Shown in pieces: positions 1 through 12,000 of a stretch of DNA of 64,000 nucleotides. The notes under the pieces are model-generated. The model was not told the DNA's origin and searched no databases. It saw only the letters and a program-made list of their open reading frames with translations. The translations under genes and the position numbers were made by a program. Positions within the stretch are counted from its first letter, which is position 1, and every line of letters begins with the position of its first letter. Origin of the DNA: Gammaproteobacteria bacterium (GTDB lineage Bacteria > Pseudomonadota > Gammaproteobacteria > Pseudomonadales > Pseudohongiellaceae); the NCBI GenBank assembly GCA_030654835.1, contig JAURWS010000033.1:62001-126000 (forward strand), read 5' to 3'.

Positions 1-3000
1 GGGCAACGCGTGACGTGACACTGACCACCACCAGCCAGCTGAGCGCGAGTGGCGAACAAGGCGGTGCTGTTTCCGTGCAGGCGAACACCGGCACCTTGCT
101 GGTCGACGGCAGCATTGATGTGCGCAGCACGGCGGCGGGTGGCACGGGTGGCCACATCGCGTTGCTGGGTGAGCGCGTCGGCCTGCTCGATGCGAAGATT
201 GACGCCTCCGGCACCGGCGGTGGCGGCACCGTGCTCGTGGGTGGCGACTATCAGGGCAGCAATACCCTGGTACAGAACGCCGTCAGTACTTATGTGGGGC
301 CAGGTGCCACCATCAAGGCCGATGCGCTGGCACAAGGGGACGGCGGCAAGGTGATTGTGTGGGCGGATGACTTCACTCGCTTCGCAGGCAACATCAGCGC
401 CCGTGGCGATAACGGCGGCACCGTGGAAACCTCGGGCAAACAGAATCTGGAGGTGCTCGGTGGCAGCGTGGACACCACTGCACGTCAAGGGCTGGCCGGC
501 ACCTGGCTGCTGGACCCGAGCAACGTCAACATCACCACCGGCGCGACCACTGGCTCGTTTACGGGAGAAATTTTCGCGCCGAATCAGGACACGGCGATCG
601 TCAACGCCGGTGTCATTGCCACCGCGCTGGCAACCGGCAATGTCAACATCACCACCACCAACGCCACCGGGACGCAGGCGGGCACGATTACAGTGTCTGC
701 GCCAATTACAAGGGCTTCCGGAACGGGTACGACGACGCTGACACTGACCCCGAACCAAGTCACCGGCGGCACCATCACGATAGCGTCCGGGGCTGCCATT
801 TCCGGAACCTCCGGGTCTCCTCTGAATCTCACCCTGGCAGCCGCCGGCGTCGGTTCGACGGTGGCAGTAGGCGCGGCCGTGACCACCTTCGGCGGCAGTT
901 TTTCCAGCACCGGCACCACGTTCACGAACCTGGCCGGCGCTATCGACACCAGCGGGAGCGGTGCCTCTAACGGCGGCAGCATCACGCTCAACCACAGCAC
1001 CACCATGACCATTGCCGCCCCGCTGATTTCCGGTGGTGGCAATATCAGCATCGCCGGTGGCTCCACGTTCACCGACACCAGCACGATCAACTCCGGCACA
1101 GGCACGGTCACGCTGCGCGGCAGTGCCGACACCCTCGCCATCGGCATCGGCAGCACCACGGGCACTTACAACATCACGCAGGCGCAGATAGCGAATATCA
1201 CCACGACGGGCGGCCTCTTCTTCGGGCACAGCACCGGCACCGGTGCCATCCATATCGGCACCAATGAGGCCGTCGATTTCGGCTCCAAGAATGTGACCGT
1301 TCTGCAGGCGTCGGGAGGAATGACGGTCGAGGGCTCCACTGTGAATGGCACCGGGGCACTGACCTTCAACGCCGGCACCGGTTTTTTCCTGAACAACAGC
1401 CAGATCCTGAGCACGGGAGCGATCAGCCTGATCGCCGACCAGGTGACGCTGAATGCCAATATCTCCGGTTCCACACTGTCAATCGCGCCCTTTACGGCAA
1501 GCATGGCGATCAAAGTTGGTGAAGCAGCGACCCGCATCGATTTTGGCGGCACCAACTTCAACACCTCCAGCCTCACCAGCAACAGTCTGCGCCCCCTCAA
1601 GATCGGCAACACCGCCAATACCGGCGGCCTCACCGTCACCGGCGCCTTCAATACTGGCTCCCCTGCGCTGGAGCTGCTGAGTGGAGGGCTGCTGACCATC
1701 AATGCCGGGGGCACCGTCAGCGCCGACCGCATCGTGCTTGCTGGCAGCAACTTCATCAACAATGGCGGTGCTGCCGCGCTGGTGGTGCCGAGCTCTTCGT
1801 ACTGGCTGGTGTATTCCGCAGACCCTGCGCTGAACACGTTTGGCGGCATGGCCAGCGGCAGCCTCGCACTGTGGGGCAAGACTTATGCCGCGAATCCACC
1901 ATCAACCATCACGGATCTCACCAAGCACTATATTTTCAGCAAAGTACCCAGACTGACTGTCAGTGTCTCCGGCGGCAATCTCACCAAAACCTACGGCACC
2001 AACCTGACCGGCTCCGCACCTTCTGTCGTGGTGGCGGGGCTGGTCAACGCGACGACCTTTGGCAACGTCTTTCTGCAGGATGCCTACACCGGCACCGCGG
2101 CGGCGGCGTCGGCCGGATTTGCGGCGACTGCGGCGGTCAACGGCGGTACTCCCTATGTGATCAGCGCAGCGGACAACATCACCGCGCCCACCGGGTACGG
2201 CACCACCATCTTCGACAACACCCAGCTCACCGTCACTCGTTACGTGGTCAGCCTGAGCGGCACGCGCGCCTACAATGGCACGGCAGACATCCTGTCCAGT
2301 GCACTGAGCACGAGTACGCTCGTGGGTACCGAGACGTTGAGCCTGTCTGGAACCGGCACCGTTGCCAGCAAAAATGTCGGTGCGGGCAAAGCGTTGACCC
2401 TTGGCACGCTTGCCTTGGCCGACGGCACCAACGGCGGTCTGGCCGCCAACTACACGGTCACCGGCGGCACCCATACTGCGGGTATCACGGCGGCACCGTT
2501 GACGTTGAGTACCAGCGCCGTCAGCAAGACTTACAATGGCGACCTCACGGCACTTGGCACTGCGGTCGTCAACAGCGGCACTTTGTTCACGGGCGACACA
2601 CTGAGCGGCGGCACCTTCGCATTCACCGACAAGAATGTCGGCGCTGGCAACAAAACCGTCACCGCCGCAGATGTCACGGTCAACGATGGCAACAGCGGCA
2701 GCAACTACACGGTGGCGTATGCGTCAAACACCACGAGCACCATCAACCCGTTCGTCGTCAGCCTCAGCGGCAGCCGGGTTTATGACGGTTCGGTGAACAT
2801 CCTGGCCGGAGTCCTGAGCACCTCTTCACTCGTTGGCACTGAGACGCTGAGCCTGTCTGGAACCGGCACCGTCGCCAGCAAGAATATCGGCACTGGCAAG
2901 TCACTGACACCTGGCACGCTGGCACTGGGGAATGGCACCAATGGTGGCCTGGCGACCAACTACACGATCACCGGCGGCACCCATACAGCAGGTATCACGG

Positions 3001-6000
3001 CGGCAGCGCTGACGCTCAGCACCAGTGCCGTCAGCAAGACCTACGATGGCAACCTCACCGCACTCGGCACTGCGGTCGTCAACAGCGGCACCTTGTTCAC
3101 GGGTGACACCCTCACCGGCGGCACATTCGCATTCACCGACAAGAACGTCGGCGCCGGCAACAAAACGGTCACCGCCGCAGGCGTCACCGTCAGCGACAGT
3201 AACAGCGGCAGTAATTACACGGTGAGCTACGCGCCCAACACCGCCAGCACGATCACCCCGTTTGTCGTCAGCCTCAGCGGCAGCCGCGTTTACGACAGCT
3301 CGGTGAACATCCTGGCCGGGGTATTGAGCACCGGCGCACTCGCCGGTACCGAGACACTCAGCCTGTCCGGCATCGGCACGATCGCCACTAAAAATGTCGG
3401 TGCCAGCAAGCCGCTCACGATCGGCACACTCGCACTCGGCAATGGCAGCAATGGCGGGCTCGTGACCAACTACACGATCACCGGCGGCACTCATACGGCG
3501 AGCGTCACCGCAGCAGCGCTGACCCTAAGCACCAGCGCCGTCAGCAAGACTTACGACGGCAATCTCACGGCGCTCGGCACTGTGGTGATCAACAGCGGCA
3601 CCTTGTTCACGGGCGACACACTCAGCGGTGGCACCTTCGCATTCACCGACAAGAATGTCGGCCTTGGCAATAAATCGGTCACGACTGCCGGCGTCACGGT
3701 CAGCGATGGCAATAGCGGCAGCAACTACACGGTGAGTTACGCGCCCAACACCGCCAGCACGATCAACCCGTTTGTGGTCAGCCTCAGCGGCACTCGCGTC
3801 TACGATGGTTCGTTGAACGTCCTGTCCGGCGTCCTCGGGATGAATGCTCTCGTCAACACCGAGACTCTGAGCCTCTCCGGCACGGGCACGGTCGCCAGCA
3901 AGAATATCGGCGCCGGCAAGACACTGTCGGTCGGCACGCTCGCCTTGGCCGACGGCAGCAACGGCGGTCTGGCGACTAACTACACCGTCACCGGTGGCAC
4001 CCATACAGCAGGTATCACGGCGGCAGCGCTGACGCTCAGCTCCGGCGCCGTCAGCAAGACCTACGACGGCAACCTCGCGGCGCTGGGCACGGCGGTCGTC
4101 AGTAGCGGCACCTTGTTTACGGGGGATACGCTCAGTGGGGGTACCTTCGCCTTCACCGACAAAAATGTCGGCGCCGGCAACAAAACGGTCACCGCCGCAG
4201 GTGTCACCGTCAGCGATGGCAATGGCGGCAGCAATTACACAGTGGGCTATGCACCCAACACTGTCAGTACCATCAACCCGTTTGTGGTCAGCCTGACCGG
4301 CACCCGCGTCTACGATGGCTCGTTGAACGTGCTGTCCGGCGTCCTCGGGATGAATGCTCTCGTCGGTACCGAGACACTGAGTCTCTCCGGCACCGGCACC
4401 GTCGCCACAAAAAATGTCGGTGCCAGCAAGCCTCTGACACTCGGCACCCTCGCACTCGGCAATGGCAGCAATGGCGGGTTGGTGACGAATTACACCGTCA
4501 CGGGCGGCACCCACACTGCGAGCATTACCGCTGCACCGATCACACTCAGTACCAGTGCGGTGACCAAGGTCTATGATGGCACGCTCACTGCGCTGGGAAC
4601 GGCTGTCATCAACAGCGGCAGCCTGATCAGTGGCGACTCCATCAGCGGTGGCACCTTTGCATTCACGGACAAGAATGTCGGCGCTGGCAACAAAACCGTT
4701 ACGACCGCAGGCGTCGCCGTGAGCGACGGCAACGGCGGCAACAACTACACGGTCAGCTATGCGGCAAACACTGCCAGCACCATCAACCCCTTTGTGGTCA
4801 GCCTTAGCGGCAGCCGCGCCTACGATGGCTCGTTGAACATCCTGGCTGGCGTGCTCGGCACTAACCCACTCGTCGGCACTGAGACACTGAGCCTGTCGGG
4901 CACCGGCACCGTCGTCAGTAAAAACGTCGGAGCAGGCAAAGCGCTGACCCCTGGCACACTCGCACTCGGCAATGGCAGCAACGGCGGTCTGGCGACCAAC
5001 TACACGGTCACCGGCGGCACTCATACTGCAAGCATTACCGCAGCGGCGCTGACCCTCAGCAGCAGCGCCGTCAGCAAGACTTACGATGGCAACCTCTCAG
5101 CACTTGGCACGGCGGTCGTGAACAGCGGCACCTTGTTCACGGGCGACACACTCAGCGGTGGAACCTTTGCATTCACCGACAAGAATGTCGGCATTGGTAA
5201 CAAGACAGTCAGTGTAAGCGGCGTCTCGGTCAGTGATGGTAATGGCGGCAGCAACTACACAGTGGGCTATGCGCCCAACACCGCCAGTACCATCAACCCG
5301 TTCGTCGTCAGCCTCAGTGGCAGTCGCGTTTACGATGGTTCGGTCAACATCCTGGCCGGCGTCCTGAGCACCTCTTCACTCGTTGATACTGAGACGCTGA
5401 GCCTCTCCGGCACGGGCACTGTCGTCAGCAAGAATGTCGGCGCCGGCAAGACACTGACGGTCGGCACGCTCGCACTCGGCGATGGCAGCAATGGTGGGCT
5501 GGCGACCAATTACACGCTCACTGGCGGCACTCACACTGCGGGTATCACGGCGGCCGCGCTGACGCTAAGCACCGGCGCCGTCAGCAAGACCTACGACGGC
5601 AATCTCACCGCTGTCGGCACAGCGGTCGTGAGCAGTGGCACCTTGTTCACCGGCGACACACTCAGCGGCGGCACCTTCGCCTTTACGGACAAGAATGTCG
5701 GTGCAGGCAACAAAACCGTTACGACTGCAGGCGTCGCCGTGAGTGACGGCAACGGCGGCAACAACTACACGGTCAGCTATGCGGCAAACACTGCGAGCAC
5801 CATCAATCCGTTTGTGGTCAACCTCAGCGGCAGTCGCGTTTACGACAGCTCGGTCAACATCCTGGCCGGGGTGCTGAGTACCGGCGCACTCGCCGGTACC
5901 GAGACACTGAGTCTCTCCGGCACCGGCACCGTCGCCAACAAAAATGTCGGTGCGGGCAAAGCCCTGACTCTTGGCAGTCTCGCACTCGGCAATGGCAGCA

Positions 6001-9000
6001 ATGGTGGTTTAGCCTCGAACTACACGGTCACTGGCGGCACTCATACGACGAGCGTTACCGCAGCAGCGCTGACCCTCAGCACCAGCGCCGTCAGCAAGAC
6101 CTACGATGGCAATCTTTCGGCACTGGGCACGGCGGCCGTGAGCAGCGGCACCTTGTTCACCGGCGACACACTCAGCGGTGGCACCTTCGCATTCACCGAC
6201 AAAAACGTCGGCATCGGCAACAAGACGGTCAGCACCAGTGGAGTCACCGTCAGCGATGGCAACGGCGGCAGCAACTACTCGGTCAGCTACGCGGCAAACA
6301 CTGCGAGCACCATCAATCCGTTTGTGGTCAGCCTCAGCGGCAGTCGGGTTTACGACGGTTCAGTGAACATATTGTCCGGCGTGCTGAGCACCAGCGCGCT
6401 CGTTGGCACCGAGACATTGAGCCTCACCGGCACCGGCACCGTCGCCAACAAGAATGTCGGTGCGGGCAAAGCCCTGACTCTTGGCAGTCTCTCACTCGGC
6501 GATGGCACCAATGGTGGTTTAGCCTCGAACTACATAGCCACCGGCGGCACGCACACCGCGAGCATCACCGCCGCCCCACTCACGCTCAGCACCAGCGCCA
6601 TCAGCAAGACCTACGACGGCAATCTCACGGCAACGGGCTCCGCCATGGTCACCAGCGGCACACTGTTTACGGGCGACACGCTCAGTGGTGGCAGCTTCGC
6701 ATTCACCGATAAGAATGTCGGCGCTGGCAACAAGACGGTCACGGCTGCCAGCATCACGGTCAACGACGGTAACAGTGGCGGCAACTACACGGTCGGCTAT
6801 GCGCCAAACACCACCAGCACGATCAATCCATTCGTGGTCAACCTGACCGGCACCAGAGTCTACGATGGCTCACTGAACATCCTGGCAGGAGTGCTGAGCA
6901 CCAACGCGCTGGTGGGCACCGAGACGCTGAGCCTCTCCGGCATCGGCACCGTCGCTACCAAAAATGTTGCTTCCAGCAAAGCGTTGACCCTGGGCACACT
7001 GGCGCTGGCCAACGGCACCAACGGCGGTCTGGCGACCAATTACACCGTCACCGGCGGCACCCATACAGCGGGTATCACGGCGGCCGCGCTGACGCTCAGC
7101 ACCAGCGCCGTCAGCAAGACCTACGATGGCAATCTTTCGGCACTGGGCACGGCGGCCGTGAGCAGCGGCACCTTGTTCACCGGCGACACACTCAGCGGCG
7201 GCACCTTCGCATTCACCGACAAGAATGTCGGCATTGGCAACAAGACGGTCACCGCCGCAGGCGTCACCGTCAGCGACGGTAACAGCGGCGGTAACTACAC
7301 GGTGAGCTATGCGCCCAACACCGCCAGCACTATCAACCCGTTCGTGGTCAGTCTCAGCGGCAGCCGCGTTTACGACAGCTCGGTCAACATCCTGGCCGGG
7401 GTGCTGAGCACCGGCGCACTCGCCGGTACCGAGACATTGAGCCTGTCTGGGACTGGCACCGTTGCCAACAAAAATGTCGGTGTGGGCAAAGCCCTGACTC
7501 TTGGCAGTCTCGCACTCGGCAACGGCAGCAATGGTGGTTTAGCCTCGAACTATACGGTGACTGGCGGCACTCACACAGCCGGTATCACAGCGGCCGCGCT
7601 GACGCTCAGCACCAGCGCCGTCAGCAAGACCTACGATGGCAACCTCTCGGCACTGGGCACGGCGGTCGTGAACAGCGGCACCTTGTTCACGGGCGACACA
7701 ATCAGTGGCGGTACCTTTGCGTTCACCGACAAGAATGTCGGCCTTGGCAACAAGACGGTCAACGTAAGCGGCGTCTCGGTCAGCGATGGCAACGGTGGCA
7801 GCAACTACTCGGTCAGCTACGCGGCAAACACTGCGAGCACCATCAATCCGTTTGTGGTCAACCTCAGCGGCAGTCGGGTTTACGATGGCTCAGTCAACAT
7901 CCTGGCCGGGGTGTTGAGCACCGGCTCTCTCGTCGGCACCGAAACACTCAGCCTGTCCGGGACTGGCACCGTCACCAACAAGAATGTCGGTGCGGGCAAA
8001 GCCCTGACTCTTGGCAGTCTCTCACTCGGCGATGGCAGCAATGGTGGTTTAGCCTCGAACTACACAGTCACCGGCGGCACGCACACCGCGAGCATCACCG
8101 CCGCCCCACTCACGCTCAGCACCAGCGCCGTCAGCAAAACCTATGATGGCAACCTCTCAGCACTCGGCACAGCGGTCGTCAGCAGCGGCACGCTGTTCAC
8201 AGGCGATTCCCTGAGTGGCGGAACCTTCGCGTTTACCGACAAGAATGTCGGCCTTGGCAATAAATCGGTCACGGCCTCAGGCATCACCGTCAGCGATGGC
8301 AACGGTGGCAGCAACTACACAGTTGGCTACGTAGCCAACACCGCCAGCACTATCAATCCGTTTGTGGTCAGCCTGAGTGGCAGTCGCGTTTACGATGGCT
8401 CAGTCAACATCCTGGCCGGGATGTTGAGCACCAGCGCACTGGTCGGCACTGAGACGTTGAGCCTCTCAGGCACCGGCAGCGTCGCCAACAAGAATGTCGG
8501 CGCCGGCAAGACACTGACTCTCGGCACGCTCACTGTGGCCAACGGCACCAACGGCGGTCTGGCGACCAATTACACGCTCACCGGCGGCACCCATACAGCA
8601 GGTATCACGGCGGCAGCGCTGACCCTCAGCACCAGCGCCGTCAGCAAGACCTACGACGGCAACCTCACCGCTCTCGGCACGGCGGTCGTGAGCGGTGGCA
8701 CCTTGTTCTCCGGTGACACACTCAGCGGCGGCACCTTCGCCTTCACCGACAAGAACGTCGGCATCGGCAACAAGACCGTCAGCGCAAGTGGTGTCACGGT
8801 CAGTGATGGCAACGGCGGCAGCAACTACACGGTAGGCTATGCACCCAACACCACCAGTACGATCAATCCTTATGTCGTCAACCTCAGCGGCACCAGAGTC
8901 TACGACGGCTCTGTCGCTATCCTGGCTGCGGCACTACGCACGAATGCATTGGTCGGCACCGAGACACTGAGCCTGACGGGCACCGGCACGGTTGCCGACA

Positions 9001-12000
9001 AGAATGTCGGCGCCAGCAAGCCCCTGACTCTCGGCACACTCGCACTCGGCAATGGCACCAATGGCGGGCTGGCGACCAACTACACGCTTACCGGTGGCAC
9101 CCGATCCGTCGGAATCACGCAAGCCGTGTTGAGCATCGCCGCGAGCGCCGGCGTGAAGGTGTATGACGGATTGGCCTGGAGCGCCGGTAACGGCGTGACC
9201 TATACCGGTTTCAAAGGCAGCGACACGGCAGCAGACCTCACTGGCACGCTGGCTTACGGCGGCAGCTCGCAGGGTGCCACCAATGTCGGCAATTTCAGCC
9301 TGGTGCCGTCCGGCCTGGGTTCCAGCAACTACGCGATTACCTATGTGAACGGCAATCTCGGCATCACCCGCGCACCGCTGGGCATTGCCGCGAACAGCAG
9401 CAGCAAGATCTACGGCAGCACGCTGACCTTCTCCGGCAGCGAGTTCAGCAGTACCGGGCTGCAGAACGCCCAGACCATCGGCAGCGTGAGCCTGACGAGC
9501 CTCGGTGCGAGTGCTACTGCGAACGTCGCGGACAGCCCCTACGATATCGTCGCGAGTGCGGCCACCGGCGGCACCTTCAATCCGGCCAACTACACGATCA
9601 GCTATGTCGATGGCAGTCTTGGCATCACCGCCGCAGAACTGGGCATTGCCGCCACTGCAGCGATCAAGGTTTACGATGGGCTGGCCTGGGTCGGCGGCAA
9701 CGGCGTCACCTATACGGGCTTCCAAGGCTCGGACACCGCCGCGACGCTGACCGGCGCACTGGCTTACGGCGGCAGCGCACAGGGCGCGACCAATGCCGGG
9801 ACTTACAACATCGTGCCTTCGGGCCAGTCTTCCACGAACTACACAATCACCTACGTCAACGGCAGCCTGGGCATCACCCGCACGCCACTGGGCATCGCCG
9901 CAGACAGCAGCAGCAAGACTTACGGCAGCACAACGGTGTTCCTCGGCGACGAGTTCAGCAGCACCGGACTGCAGAACGCTGAGACCATCGGCAGCGTCAG
10001 CCTGACGAGCACCGGCACGGCGGCGAATGCCGGGGTGGCAGGCGGTCCTTATGCGATCGTGGCAAGCGCAGCCACCGGCGGTACTTTCAACCCGGCCAAC
10101 TACACGATTGATTATGTCGATGGCAGTCTCGGCATCACAGCGGCAGAACTGGGTATCACCGCGAATGCGGCGGCCAAGGTATACGACGGGCTGGCGTGGA
10201 GCGGTGGCAACGGCGTCAGTTACAGCGGCTTCCAGGGCACTGACACGGTCGCCAGCCTGACCGGCACACTGGTCTATGGCGGCACCTCCCAGGGCGCCAT
10301 CAACGCCGACAACTACAGCATCGCGCCCTCAGGGCAGACGTCCGCGAACTACACGATCACCTACGTCAACGGCAGCCTGGGCATCACCCCCGCAACGCTG
10401 GGGATCGCCGCGAACAGCAGCAGCAAGACCTATGGCACGACGTTGCTCTTCACCGGTACCGAGTTCAGCAGCACCGGCCTGCAGAACGCCGAAACTATTG
10501 GCAGCGTGAACCTGACGAGCCTCGGTGCGACCAGCACTGCGACCGTTGAGGACAGCCCCTACGCCATCGTCGCGAGCGCAGCCACCGGCGGCTCCTTCAA
10601 TCCGGCCAACTACACGATCAGCTACGTCGATGGCAGTCTCGGCGTGATTCGAGCGGGGTTGCTGGGCATTTCCGCGAATTCTGCGGTCAGGGTTTATAAC
10701 GGCCTGGCATGGACTGGCGGCAATGGCGTGACCTACACCGGGTTCCTCGGCGGGGATACCGCTGCAGACCTGACCGGCACACTCAGCTACGGCGGTACTT
10801 CCCAGGGCGCGATCAATGCAGGCAGCTACACGATCATCCCGTCCGGACAGAGCTCGACCAACTACACGATCACCTACGTCAACGGCAGCCTCAGCATCAC
10901 GCGCGCTCCGCTGGGCATTGTCGCGAACAGCAGCAGCAAGATTTATGGCAGCACACCAGTGCTCGCAGGGACCGCGTTCAACAGCACCGGCCTGAAGAAT
11001 CTGGAGACGATCGGCAGCGTCACGCTGACCAGCGCCGGTGTCGCCGCCACTGCCGGTGTTGCGGGTGGCCCCTACGCGATTGTGGCAAGTGCGGCCACAG
11101 GCGGCAGCTTCAATGCGGCCAACTATGCGATCACCTACGTCAATGGCAGCCTGGGTGTTACGCCAGCCGCACTGGGCATCGCGGCGCGTGCCGCAGTCAA
11201 AGTCTATGACGGCCTGGCCTGGAGCGGCGGCAACGGCGTTATCTACACCGGCCTGCGCGGCGGCGACACCGCTGCAAGCCTGACCGGCACGCTCACCTAC
11301 GGAGGCAGCGCCCAGGGCGCCGCCAATGCCGGCAACTACAGCATTGCGCCGTCGGGCCTGAGCTCCTCGAACTACACGATCAGCTACGTCAACGGCAGTC
11401 TCGGCGTCACCCGCGCGCCGCTCGGCATTGTCGCCAACAGCAGCAGCAAGACCTACGGAACCACGCGGACCTTCACCGGCAGTGAGTTCAGCAGCACCGG
11501 CCTGAAGAACGCCCAGACCATCGGCAGCGTCAGCCTGACGAGTGCCGGCGCACTGATGAGCGCCGGTGTCGCCGGCGGGCCTTACGCCATCGTGCCGAGC
11601 GCGGCCAGCGGCGGCACCTTCAACCCTGCCAACTACACGATCAGTTATGTCAACGGCAGCCTTGGCGTCACGCCCGCCGCGCTGGGCATAGCTGCGAACG
11701 CTGCGGTCAAAGGCTACGACGGACTGGCCTGGAGCGGCGGTAACGGCGTCACCTACACGGGCCTGCGCGGCACCGACACCGCCGCCAACCTGAGCGGGAC
11801 ACTGATCTATGGCGGCACCTCGCAAGGCGCAAGCAATGCGGGCAGCTACAGCATGCGGCCTTCCGGACTGAGTTCAGCCAATTACACGATCACCTATGTC
11901 AACGGCAGCCTCGGTATCACCCGTGCGCCGCTGGGCATTGTCGCGAACAGCCTGAGCAAGAACTATGGCAGCACGCTGACCTTCACCGGCTCCGAGTTCA

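Noticed and set aside
3525-5024. 499-aa open frame on the minus strand inside the repeat array
   Set aside because: It is a shadow of the 510-bp YDG repeats on the plus strand, caused by codon bias and repetition. The same kind of frame recurs at 2901-3494 and elsewhere in the array.
2241-9110. CRISPR-like periodicity
   Set aside because: The units are 510 bp, coding throughout and in frame, with no short direct repeats or unique spacers.
10709-11209. Plus-strand second-frame open frames in the MBG array (for example 10709-11209)
   Set aside because: They share the strand but not the frame of the giant gene and show Arg/Gln/His-rich out-of-frame composition.
10329-11825. 498-aa minus-strand open frame in the MBG array
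   Set aside because: It is antisense to the real gene, has a repeat-driven Arg/Ala/Gly/Asp composition, and lacks any start signal or family motif.
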